Shown in pieces: positions 36,828 to 48,658 of a stretch of 64,000 nt of DNA. Numbering within the stretch: position 1 is the first letter of the stretch; each line of letters starts with the position of its first letter. The notes under the pieces are model-generated. The model saw nothing but the letters and a program-made list of their open reading frames with translations, was not told the origin of the DNA and ran no database searches. A program made the position numbers and the translations under genes. Source of the stretch: Botryotinia globosa (Eukaryota; Ascomycota; Leotiomycetes; Helotiales; Sclerotiniaceae); assembly GCA_014898425.1 (NCBI GenBank), contig RCSZ01000014.1, positions 248,001 to 312,000 of the forward strand, in the 5' to 3' direction.

Positions 36828-38911
36828 TCAAGCCTCTAAATCCACATCACTCTTCTTTCCACTACCCATAATTTTTACATTTTCCCGTCCACCTTTGCCC
36901 GACTCCTCAAACTCGCTTCCTTCCTCCGCATTGTACGCCATACTAGGATCATCGATTTCTTCTCCGACTTCCATCCATACATCGCTTGTAGCGGGCACAG
37001 GGAAGTATTTGCATAGAATCCAATACACGCTTGACGCGACAATGAATCCGCAGAAGAAGTTTAAATTATAGATATATGTTGCGCCAATTGGAACTTTCTT
37101 ACCAATTGCTCCTACGAACCCTACAATGTTGATGAGGATACCGGCGATGTAAGCAGCGTAGCCTCTCCAGTGAATACCTGCTGTAAAGTAATATGGAGAG
37201 GTTTTCTTGGCGGAATACAGGTTTCGAACTTGCAGGTAGCCCTTACGAACGAAGTAGTAATCTGAGATGATAACACCAGCAATGGAAGATAAAAAGACGG
37301 AGTAGGCGGAGAGATAAGTGGTGAAGTTGTTGGAGGTTGAGAGAAGATTCCATGGACACATGACGAGGCCGACAAGAGCGCAAACATAACCGCCGCGACG
37401 GATGTTGATGTAGCGGGGGAGGAGAGCTGTCATGTCTGTACCTGCAGATACGGAATTGGCTGCGATGTTGGTACCGAGTTGGGCGAGAGCAAATGCAGTT
37501 GCGATAAAAAATACACCGGCGCGATTTCCAGATCCCCCTTCAGTTAAGAATGATTGGAGAAGATCCAGGGGGTTCCAGATGGCTTCACCGAAGATGACGG
37601 TTGAAGATGAGGAGACAATAATGCCGACGAAAGATGTAACGGCAAAACCGACAGGGATAGTGATGAGTTGCGACCAGAAAGCATCCCTGGGCTTGCGTGC
37701 AAAACGTGCGAAATCGGGATCGTTGACAATGAGAGTTGCGAAGTTGGCGATGGAGGACATAATTCCAGTGACCATTCCCCAGCCCAACTTGCTTCCATGG
37801 CTTGTATTCCCTTGTTTGACGATCGGACCGAGACCCTTTGCGCGAACTATAGCCCAGATGAAGAATGAGAGGCCTGCAACTGGTACCACATATGCTTTAA
37901 CAGTAAACAGATGACGGATTTTGTGGACCGGAAACCAGATTGCGGGAAGCGAGCAGAACCAAAAAAGGAAGAATGACACAAACATCACGGTGTTTGTTCC
38001 AGAATTAGGGATTCCATTGTGGATCTTGCCATCGGGCTGCCACGATGGCCAAATTGCAGCGATCATCAGTTGAACGCACTCTCCTCCAATCCAAGCCTGC
38101 ACTCCATACCAAATACAAGCCATGGCTGCACGATTGAACACAGGCCATAGAGCACCCCAAATACCGAAAGACGATCGAGCAATAACGGGAAAGGAAAGAT
38201 GATAAGTGGCGCCAATTCTTGCCGTGGATACAATGAAGCAGGCTGCAATTGAATATCCAATCCAAACACAAAGCCATGATTGCCACCACGATAATCCGCC
38301 GACAATCATGCTCGATGATATCATCCAAGTGTTCTAATTGGTCGCAATGTTAGAATCTTACTTCTGGGCAAGAAATGGTCATTGGTGCTCACGATATTAA
38401 AAGAATCCGCGATCCAAAATCCTACGAAATTCCAGGTTCCCCATTGTCTACGTTCTGGTTCGACTAAAAAGATATCAGTGTCTGAGTACTCATCCAAAAA
38501 TAAGAATTACTTACCAGGCTTCAAATCATGATTGTTTAACATGAGTTGAGCGTTGGTCAATCCAGGTTCGGCCTCTACGGCCAACTTATCGGCCCAGTAG
38601 CCAATCTTCGTATTTTTAACTTTCTCCATGATGAAATCAAGAAACCAGCCGCCCGATTCGTCCGAAGAGTGAAATACAATACCTCTGAAATGAATATCTG
38701 AAGAAGAGGAAGAAGAGAGACGTTTGAGAGGGGAGGCTGATGTATTTCTAGAATGCAAAGAGGAAGAGGGGTTATGAAGTAACGTTGTACCGGTTGCACT
38801 TTCTTGGCTCTTCGACGAACCACTGGTAGAAATTAACGGCGTGCTTTCGTCGTCTCGTCTAGTACCGGCAGTGTTCTTGGTTTCTTCACCTCCAAATTTG
38901 AAGGCGGGCAT
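36828..38911 (-). CDS. Uracil/nucleobase permease of the NCS1 family (Fur4-like)
   Basis: A plasma-membrane importer of uracil or a related compound. Three exons (38911-38515, 38463-38393, 38333-36828) encode 657 aa; introns are 51 and 59 nt. The first ~75 residues are a Ser/Thr-rich cytosolic tail. The conserved stretch ERRQWGTWNFVGFWIADSFN-NTW spans the intron junctions and is the NCS1 first-helix signature. About 12 hydrophobic segments follow, with YHLSFPVIARSSFGIWG, ANFATLIVNDPDFARFARK and ANSVSAGTDMTALLPRYINIRRGG as landmarks. The tail is acidic. Fur4, Dal4 and Fui1 relatives share this layout, so the substrate (uracil, allantoin or uridine) is not certain. No damage is visible. Confidence 0.9.
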
Positions 38912-40452
38912 CGCATCTATTATATAGATTATTGGATAGACAAGGGCCCTGGACGCCGTCTATGATCTTTCTCGGCTTATGATCTTCTTCTAAACTCTCT
39001 TCACCTTCTCTGTAGCTGCATAAAAAAATCTTTGAATCCCTACACGATGTGAAAAAGAAGTATAATCGCACAGGAGACTAGATCTAAACTGTCGGTCGAT
39101 TTGTCGACTTGGGTTAAGTTTATTAGTTTCTTGTCCCAGTTTACCGGTTCGAAATCCCCCGATAGAGGGAAGGTACCTGGCCTAGTATTGTCATGTAAGT
39201 GAATCATCTACATTTGCTCCTTATCTTTGGAATCCTCTCCCGTGCAGGTATTCCAAACCATTTTCCTAGCAACAAAGATACGAGAGACACGCAACCCAGA
39301 CCCCACGCTGCAAGATCCAGGATCATGATCTCATATGATGAACCATTTTTACAATTTGGTGCCCAGATCAATACGTTTTCATTACCTAGAGGCGAGGTGG
39401 TCGTTTGATCATGGATAGACTAGAATTTGGTGTATCATGTTAGCTGTTGATCATCTCTAGCGAGACCTATCAACAAGCACATCGTTATCTGACAACGTCG
39501 GGTGGATTCACCGAGACTGTGATAGTGTCGATAAAGATAGAAGATAGATAAGTAATACAGATAAGGCTGCTATTTTACTCGATGTGATCGAGCAATGAAT
39601 TGTAAATTTGCGGGGAAGGAACATGGAGATTATGAGAGTACGGAGTAATAAGAGAAAATCATATGCATGCAGGTAGGGCGTTGGGAGAGATTTCGGTGTC
39701 CCCGAGCCTTAACAAGAATGCGACATATAAAGATATTACATCTCCGGGGAAGAAGTTGTCCAGGCTTGTTTCCAGTATGATAGTCTAGGATGTCGCCGTC
39801 GCCGTGAAAAGTTTTCACAGCATGAGATCAGGGGCTGAAAAACGTGATCTATTTTCAATAAACGTGATCACACATGAGTTGACCTCCGATCTCGGTATCC
39901 ATGAACTCTCGAGATAGAAATTATAGTAACTCTCAGATGCAGTTGCCCTCTCGAAAGCAAGTATGATCTATTTCAGCGAGGAATATTATACTTCCAATAA
40001 TTAAATATTGGTAATATGCGTTCTATTCTATTGATCTCAACGGTTTCCTTTTTTTTATATACAAACTGTTCATCCCAGAGTCAAGTCATGAAAAGATGAG
40101 AAGCCATGGCGATGGTTCCAGCGGCGGTGAGTTCAGCAACACTTTGGAGTCGAACCGGGAGGAGAGTTACTATGCCGTCCTTGATCGGATTCTAGGAGCA
40201 ATCCAGTTGGAACACTCTATGGAATTCCAAAATTAACCACGGCGGTGGAATTGATAGGTTAAACCCCTGACAAATTCAATCAACTGGTCAAAACTCAATA
40301 TCCGCAGCAGGAACAACATTATGATGTACGCTATAGAATGGAGTTGGTCAGGAGCTTGACTACGAGAGTGAGAACTTCGTAGATAGAATGGATGACTAGC
40401 ATACGAGCACGATCACCACATGGGCTTAAAGTTTTGAGCCAATGTATTAAAC
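38912..40452. other. Intergenic region
   Basis: The permease promoter and flanking DNA. No gene is supported. The N-terminal part of the short-chain dehydrogenase relic may once have lain at about 40100-40450 (a GGGI-like fragment occurs near 40230), but nothing there is reliable. Confidence 0.45.
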
Positions 40453-41219
40453 TATGCCACAGCTACAGCGTTTGTGCGTGCGGGTGCTTCAGCAGTAGCA
40501 TTAGCTGTTCTCCACGGGATGTCAGACGATCTTGTCACGAAGCTTAAACTGACCGTAACGCAAGCCGGACATTCGGAGCCTACGGTGCTGAGCTGTACCG
40601 TTGACATTTCGAAAGAAGAAAGCGTTCAAGCAATGTATAAAATCGTATCAGAACGGTTTGATGGACGTCTGGATATCGTCATCAACAATGCAGTTCATAT
40701 GGAACCATACAAGCCTTTACTCGATTCAGATCCAGATGTTCACTGGCGAACTTGGGAGGTCAATATTCACGGAATCCTAAACATTCCCCGTGCTTTCCTT
40801 CCTATGCAGCTCTTAGCTCGTGCAAACAACAACGGTTTATGCACAATGATCAAAATGTATCCTCTTCAAGTGCATTGAGCGCTCGTCCTGGAAGTACAAG
40901 TTATCGGAGCTCAAAGCTTGCAATCTTGAGGCTAACCGAGTCTTTACAATTGGAATACGGCAATCAAGGATTTCTGAATTATTGTGTTAATCCGGGTGCT
41001 ATCAAGACGAAGATTACTGAGACCGCTCCTGAGGAGGTGCGGAATCGATTTCCTGACCGTCTAGAGATAGCTGGGAATACAATTGCATGGTTGGCTGCTG
41101 ATCGCAAGGAGTGGCTTGGTGGACGATACGTGAGCTGTCCATGGGACATGGAAGAACTAATGAAGAAGAAAGATGAGATTATCGAGAAGGATCTGCTTAA
41201 AATGAGGATGGCATTCTGA
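40453..41219 (+). pseudogene. Frameshifted short-chain dehydrogenase/reductase
   Basis: An SDR-family oxidoreductase (NAD(P)-binding Rossmann fold) lacking its N-terminus. The readable part starts ATATAFVRAGASAVALAVL, equal to the second helix after the lost TGxxxGxG motif. VDISKEESV, LDIVINNAV and VNIHGILN follow. At 40852-40855 a run of four A breaks the frame: dropping one A gives TMINVSSSSALSARPGSTSY. The downstream frame supplies the catalytic SYRSSK (Tyr-xxx-Lys), NYCVNPGAIKTKITE and a normal C-terminus (stop 41217-41219). One indel and a missing glycine-rich motif indicate a pseudogene, though a base error at the A run cannot be excluded. An in-frame start is not evident. Confidence 0.7.
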
Positions 41220-42787
41220 GTTGAGATCTTATGGCTGCGTTGAATCATGGCTGACTACACCAGATTTAGCCACATTCATCTAAGTTCTTCGACGATTCTA
41301 CAGGATGATTCTCCGCGATCATGATATGGTTGGCTCAGTAGGATTATTTGCTTACGATGTTCTTTGCCGACTAGGTGTCTAAATGGGTAGTAAACTGTAG
41401 AACAAACCCAATTTCCCATTTTATTTTATCTTCACCGCTTCCTGGCAGAACGATTAGAACACGTGCTTGATCGGGCCGTGTCGGCTTGTGGAATCAGACT
41501 CGACTCAGCCTAGTATACTTTCCATCCCGTACCGTCGTTAGGACTATTTTATAGTGACCACTCACTTGATTCTTACCATCCAAGACGGCTCACAAACCAC
41601 TCGACAGTCAAGATACACTCATTCCCCAGATATAATTTGACTACACTAGTTATCTTGTTCTCTCACCACCACATCTCAACTTCCCATTTCCGGGATTCCC
41701 CAGATCAAGCTCACCCATTTTTACATAAAAGTCGCTGCACTACAACCTCAAATCACCACAACATGTCACCAACATGGCACAAGCATACAATATCTCGTAT
41801 AGATCTTGATCGTGACTTGCTGATTTAGGAAGTGAAACGGGTCGGCTCGTATGCGATATGCAACAAACGTAACCTCAGGTGTCCCTTCGAAAACTTCGTG
41901 CCGTCGTTGCATCGTTTTATACTGGAAATGTGTGATTTTGGGTAATGCCAAGATGGGCCTGTGGTTTGTATTTTTAAACAAAGTCTGGGTATCAAGAATG
42001 CTACGATTGGCGATTCCGGTATTTGATTAGCGGGCGACATGGGCTTAGAGTTCGCTTTGTCGACGGTTCAGATTCTGGGTTATATCGATACTTGAAGACT
42101 GGAGATAATCGATATCGAAGGTTAGGCCATCGCTATATCATGTCAGTGACATTGAAATACGGAGATTGCGAGAATACCAGAGCGATTTGTTCACCTAGTA
42201 TCCAAAATGGCACACATTCGCGATCTTTTTTCACTTACTTATTGTTTCTTTCTTTTCTGATAAACAGACGGCACGTGAGTTTCGCTTGAACGCACGTGGT
42301 AAGTTTGTGAGGTTTCATCTGATCATTCCATCCAGAATTAACTGAGTTCTGCATCATTTCAAACCCAACATCTTTGCATCGTCTTCACAAAGGCTGATTT
42401 ACTCATGAGTTCAAGCGGATACCAGTCTGATACTTGATCTTCAAGAAGTCTCTGATGTATAGCCTTTGGACATTATTTCCAGGTCAAGTACTGATGTTCT
42501 GATTGTGTTGCGCTATCGAACATCTGTATAATATCGCCACTCTTACATTATCTCAAATAATGACATGTTTATGGATGACGGAGAAGAGAAAGTTGTCTGA
42601 AGTTAGACACACGCCAACCAAGGAATAATAGATCGAAGAAATGTATTTTATACCCGTATTGAAGAGTAAAGACGAAGTCGTTCTATTTTTCCTATGTACA
42701 TCCAATCGAATATATACAAACTCATTCCACTATATACAGTCTCTTCGCGAAAGTGTAACACCCCCGATCAATCAATCCTCATTGTCA
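41220..42787. other. Intergenic region
   Basis: Between the SDR relic and the 3' end of the GH5 relic. The open frames here (for example 42023-42289) show no recognisable motif. Confidence 0.5.
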
Positions 42788-44513
42788 CTATTTTCGAGTA
42801 AGACAAGCCGCGACGAGCGGTTGGTCAGTCATAGAAGACCCACTTCCAATAGGCGTTTCCACCGATTCTGTCACATGAATATTAGTATGTTATTGAACAA
42901 AATTATTGAACAAAAAATGATGGGCATATAAAAAATTACTGCGCTTACCGTAAGTTGAATCGAAGCTTCCAGCAGACCATCCAGTATATCCTAAATAGAC
43001 ATCCGAGTTCGCACTGTGCAATCAAATTGTTAATAACATATACCACAGCCTGTCATTCTCACTCCAAGATGAAATGAAATTGGAAACGTACTTCAAATGA
43101 GCAACTTGTTGACATAAGTAGTTCTGACAACTTGCTGTATTTCCACCGCCTGTCTCGCTCAATATAGCTTGTCTCCCATTGGCCCGTAGCCAAGTTACTA
43201 GTGGTGCAAATGCAGTATCAATATTGTTGGTTACGCACTCGGTGTGGGTTCCAGAGTTATCGGAGTCGAGATATTTGTGTACGTCAAAGATCAGATTGGT
43301 GAAAGTGCCATCAGGGTTGGTAACTTTGGAGAGGGCAGCGGCGCTACCGTCGGTGATGAAAGCTTCTGCGGATGCGTACTAGATAGCGGAAGTTAGTGGT
43401 TTGATTTAGATTTACGAAGAAATTTGCGGTGGTTTGGAAGCAAAGCGCTCAAAAATAACGTGAGTTGGTTGTAAAATCATGTATGGTGTCACTATACTTA
43501 CGTCACTACCAGGAAGTAGAAGCATGTTAGATGCGCCTGCTTGACGAATAGCAGTAACAACTTTTTGAAGCGTTTCTGCCCAGGTGGCTACACTGTTCAA
43601 ATCTATATTCTCATTAGTTCGTATTCAAGTATTCGAGTATTCAAGTGTTCATTTCTCCTCTCTTCGTTTCTCTCTACTCCACTTCACGATCCACCCCCCC
43701 CCCCAAAAAAGGAAAATACACACCATGTGGTTCGTTCATCAAGCCAAAAACGATCTTCGTATTTGACTTATACTTCACCGCCAATTGAGTCCACAGACTC
43801 GCGAACTGCGCATCCGTCGGTCCCCCTGTCCAATGATCCCTCCATTCCACCTCGCATAGTTATGGATATCAATTATGCAGGTAGCACCCGTTGCCAAGCA
43901 TCCTTGGATCAGCTGATCATAGGTCGCAAGATTGGAGCTGTCGAGTGTTCCCCCGAGGTTGTTGTTCACAAGGTATTGCCAGCCAACGGGGAGACGGAAA
44001 ATATTATGCCCAGTTTTGGAGAAGAAGTGGGCCATTTGAACTAGGCCATCTGTTGTGCAGCCGAAGTCGAATCCGGCGATGTTGGTACCGACTTGAATGT
44101 GTCAGTACGGGTCCTTCAATAGTAACATTCTCATAAAATGGTACTAATAGCATAAACTTACTATACTTTGTCTTTCCCGTCGAAGTTGGTGTTGCGGCTG
44201 TACTAGTTTTCGTACCAGCACTATTTGTTGCACTCGTAACTGTTATTAAAGTTGCTACATTGCCATATGTTGGCATTTTGTTTTTATATGTTGCCGTAAC
44301 TTCCTTCTTCTCTCCCTCTCTCTCGGAAGTAGACTCACCAGTTCCAGGCAAACATTGAGAAAAATATGCATTCGCGTATGTACACACATGACCTGACACA
44401 CAAGACGTGGAGCCACTCTAGCCCGCACCACCACACTGTGCATACGCGGCGCCTTGTGCAGCGGCGGTAGACACGATCGGAACGATTGTGTATAGGGGAT
44501 TTAAGAGCTTCAT
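42788..44513 (-). pseudogene. Broken CBM1-GH5 endoglucanase (cellulase)
   Basis: The gene layout is that of a secreted endo-beta-1,4-glucanase: signal peptide from ATG 44513, family-1 cellulose-binding module, Ser/Thr linker and a GH5 domain. The CBM reads AQCGGAG, then TAG (44420-44418), then SGSTSCVSGHVC...YFSQCLPG. The TAG sits where the conserved cellulose-stacking Trp of CBM1 (GW/QG) is expected. A second lesion is a lost G in the C5 run at 43822-43826 (plus strand), which shifts GIIGQ away from GGPTDAQFASLW. The rest splices well through six or more exons: IGTNIAGFDFGC, MNEPH (acid/base Glu), ILSETGGGNT (nucleophile Glu), YLGYTGWSAG and a normal end. It therefore decayed recently, with active-site residues still in place. 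Confidence 0.85.
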
Positions 44514-47008
44514 CTTGAAGGTATGAAGAGAGATGGCTAAAAGTATGATGTATGAAAAGAGCGAACGAGAAAGTTTATATTATGGACATGCCAAGATATT
44601 CATGCGGAATATATACTCCAAATTCCACCTCATCATCAAGACCCAGCACGCTATCCCCGATGTGTACCTAAGCTTTCTCATTAACCCCCTAATTACCGAT
44701 TGGAATACTCTCCATACATCCCATTCTCATCGATTCCTGTCACAGTGTCACTTCACCGCAGATCTCCAACCACGGATCAAAACCCCCGTGTTCTAGATTC
44801 ATTTTCATCTCCCCCCCTAGAAGACAATATCAGAATGCATACCCGCTCTATACATTAATCTCCTACGTTTACTCTGGTACTAATATCGACTATTACACGA
44901 TATATGGGGTATGCGTCATCTATATCAATCTTGTGATTCTAAACTGCCATATTATACTGGAGCTTAGCTTAGTTTAAGTACGTGAAATGCTGACTTGTCG
45001 GAAAAAAGAAGACGGGTTCCGAGACGGGATTGCGGGAAGATTTTCATGTGTATGGGGTTGGTTTGGGCCGAGGGCCGGCAATGTGAATGAGATGAGATGA
45101 GATGAGAAAGTGGATCCGCTTCATTTATCGCTTAGCTTTGTTTTTTTGTTTTGTGGGCGGAGTAGGAGATAGATTTATGTGAGATTTGCATTTATGTTTC
45201 TCTTAGATTACTGGCATGGAAAAGGAAAAGAATGAAATACCCATCCAGAGTCAAATCATCATCGATCTTGCAATCTTCCCTTGCCGAAAATGCTTCCAAT
45301 CACTCATCACAATACTCACAAACCCTCCTTCCTTCCCTCCCTTTCTTAATTTCACACAAAAATTCTCCCAATCTTTAGATTCAACACCCACTCCATGCAT
45401 ACATACCGCGGTACATAGTACATATACGCCAAGCCCCGCCCCCACCCCAACTCCAATCCTATCAATCACAAATCCCATCACATCAGCATAAGCCGGACCC
45501 GCCGCGCGGCACCCATCCTCGGATAAATCCAGGGGTAAATAACCTTAACCACTTCCCATTCAGCCATGCTATCTGTCACCAGGAAATGTCACATACCCCA
45601 GATTTCGGCTATTAAGGTTAAAATTTGCGGTGCGTTCTTTATTTCTATTCTTTTTCCCCCAGAATCCCAGAAGTACATTCAACCTTAATCAATGAGATAT
45701 TAATATATATTTTTTGAGGGGCCCGGTAATTCTAATTCATACCTAATACTCACCCACCTAGGTAGACTTAATCAAAAGAAAAAAAGTTCCCTTGTATCAC
45801 AAGACTCCCTCCCTTCCTCCCCAACCTTCATTTAAACAATTGAATCCACTCTGCATATTTTTCATTCTCCGTTTTTTGTCTTTGAATTAGAAATTTAGAT
45901 TTGCCCCAGCCTGCGAAATGTATTTGCTAAGTATTTACTCACGCCTTCATATAGTTCAACAAACCTATTATTTCTAACTACAATCTCACCAAATTGACAC
46001 AAAGTATATACTATCCCATCTCATCCCTTAAAAGTCGAAACTCAAAACTCTCCAAAATCTTTTCCCTCCCGAGAATTTCCCCCGTCAATCATATTCCAAA
46101 TTTCCAATTCTTAGCAATAATATTCCCTTCTCTACCTTTTGCCCTCTACCCTTTGCCCATTCCAAAGTATTGCGATTCCAAAAGATATACAACAACAGTA
46201 CCATAAAGACAACAAATCCTCCACATCCACTTCCCCAAGCCAAGAAATCCCAATCCGTCAATTCGTAGGCTGCGGGATGCGGAATGCGTAGTGCGCAGTA
46301 CGCAGTACAAAGTGTTGATACCTATCTATATAAAGAAGATGAAGTACCGATTTATTCATCTGACTGCTCGATCTTTATTCATTTCATCTTTACGCTTTGG
46401 TGCGTTAGATTTTTTTTGAGAGAGAGGGGAGTTTGATGTCCATGTGCCCTGGTGTGGGTAGTGTTGTTGCGATTGCGATTGGGATTGCAATAGAATGCTA
46501 TAGATACCTACCAACGTCCATATCACTTTTCGATTAACTGATATATAGGAGATATCTATTTGAATAATCCAACAAAAACACATCATCAGGAAGATTTATT
46601 TTCAAGAACGACAATCTGGAAATATTTCCTCGTGTTCAGAAAGTACGTTCCTCGGCACAATCTCACTGAAACATCAAAAAGTGCAATTAGTAGGTTGATA
46701 AACGGCTTTTCATTTTCCTATACACGTTCAAATGGATATCGAATCTCGAATATCCAACTCCCAAATATAAAGAGAACAATTTGTATTTGATATATACAGA
46801 AGAATCGAAGAGGTAAAAAGTTTATATACATAATTTAATAGAATCGAATCGAATCGGAACAATGAAAAAAAGCAATGAATATGTAACGATTGACCATATA
46901 TCGAAGAACTTCTCTTCTTCTCCATATCACGCTGTGGTTAAAGAATGTATGATTTTTTCTTCATTTCCCACCTCATCTTGATTTTCATCTCCCAACATCT
47001 CCGCTTAA
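44514..47008. other. Intergenic region between GH5 relic and GH6 gene
   Basis: Former GH5 promoter (a TTTATA element at about 44574-44579) and GH6 3' flank. No gene is seen; the strand is C/T-rich at 45330-45480 and AT-rich beyond 45600, with CACCTAGGTAG at about 45757. Confidence 0.5.
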
Positions 47009-48658
47009 TTAAAAGCTTGGGTTGGCATTTGTAAGCAATTGAGCAAAGTAGGCTTGGAACCAAGTACCCGCCTCTGGAGCCGGTTGAAGCGCATCGGCGA
47101 GTCCGCAGTGGAAATCGTATCGTGCAGCGCTGGTGTTGGAAGTTCCCTGTTTGTTAGGTTAGTATATATGTTGAGAATAAGAAGAGATGGGGATGGGGGG
47201 CATGGGAAAACTAACGTCGCCTTCTCCACCGGGCTTGACCCAGACAAATGCATCTTCCAGGGCATCTCCTGTGTTTGTGGTTGGTCGAACACCGAATCCG
47301 GTGCCGATGAGGTTGCACCAGTCACCCCAGGCAAGTTGGGCGGTTGGTTGAACACCATTACGACCTATTTCCACTGTTAGCATTGTCTGAAAAGTGCGGA
47401 GAAATGTTACTTGCTAGTATCCATGATAAAGTGAGCTGGGAAACCTTGTGCGGTCAAAAGTGGAGCGAGAGCGTTAATGTACAGTTTCTCGTTACAGTTG
47501 GAGTCACCAGAGGTGTAGGATGGGCAACTGGTGCTAGTCCAAGCATTGTAGTTTGCAACATTAGTTGCAAGACCTCTGACTGCCGCTGGACTTCCAGCTG
47601 CTTTGTAGACTTTGCCGAAGAGTTGTGCAGCCGGTCCGATGTTTGCAGACCATCCTAACCAACCAGCATGTCCAGCATCCAAGTACATAGCAACGTTTGG
47701 AAGATTCAATTGCGCGATGGCATATTCGGTACCTTCTAGATAGGCTGCTTGCGCACCGGCACATTTTGCGACTGACAAGTTGGTGACGAGATTGGCCAAC
47801 GAGTCGGGTTCTGTTGGATGGTGAGCCACAAACCTACATAAGCTTGAAATAAAGAATTCACTTACCAATGACGAGGATAACGCTGACATCGGAGTAAGTT
47901 TTCAAAAGAGCGACGATCGAATCGATATAAGCTTTGTACTTCACTAAACCACCGTCTGCAATGCTGTATTCTCCGTTAGAAGCAGCGGCCGCGCAATCTC
48001 TGTCTGGCAAATCGTAGACTACGAAAGTGCCTGCAATAGGTGGGCTTGCTCCTGCTTTGTTCAAAGCCCGGATATTGGCAAGGTAAGTTCCCATCAACGG
48101 AACTTTGGCCGCGGTGTCACTGAACCCATTAGCTATCATATCCATCATCTGATTAAAGACGATGACTTACAGCCAATAAAAGGTGGGGACCTTTGCTACC
48201 GCAGCGGCTTTAGTAGCCATGGCTCCAGTGAGTGAAGGAATAGCACTCGCAGAGATTTCGGAAGCATAGTATGGATTCGCGTAAAGTGCTTTTCCTACGA
48301 ATGGATTACCAGCAACTGCTGCTGTTGTTGTTGCACTGCTACCACTTGTGGTCGTGGTAGCTTTGGTGGTAGATGTGATGATTGTGGTGGGAGTCGTTGC
48401 GGTGGGAGCTGAAGTTGCTGTTGTTGTGGCCGCAGCGCCTGGCAAACATTGAGAATAATATGGACTGCTAACAACACAGGTGAATCCCGAAACACAAGTT
48501 GTTGCGCCAGTCCAACCTTGACCACCACCTAAAGGTGTGTTAATACCACATTACCAACTAACAAAGCGTGATAACTTACATTGTGCGTAACCTGCACCTT
48601 GTGCATACACAGCAGGTGCTACAGCAGCAGCAGCGAGGAGAACATTCTTGAAACCCAT
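47009..48658 (-). CDS. Secreted cellobiohydrolase II (CBM1-GH6)
   Basis: Releases cellobiose from the non-reducing ends of cellulose by inversion. Six exons on the minus strand (48658-48580, 48528-48171, 48119-47866, 47810-47415, 47364-47216, 47146-47009) encode 457 aa. Residues 1-19 are a signal peptide. CBM1 (about 24-58) is intact, with [13 protein letters not shown] and YYSQCLPG, including the Trp that the neighbouring GH5 relic has lost. A Thr/Ser-rich linker precedes the GH6 domain (about 110-457). The catalytic Asp pair is seen as DRDC (Asp187, equal to Trichoderma Cel6A Asp175) and EPDSLAN (Asp233, equal to Asp221). The fourth intron (47414-47365) begins GCAAGT, a GC-AG intron; only this splice gives DTSRNGVQ. 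A TATAAAAG box lies about 75 nt upstream. Confidence 0.93.

Noticed and set aside
39140..39175. A second B-box-like GGTTCGAAATCC
   Set aside because: No matching T stem or A box upstream; not a tRNA.
40141..40180. A tRNA B-box-like GGTTCGACTCC on the minus strand
   Set aside because: The flanking bases cannot form a T-arm stem and no A box or acceptor stem is present.
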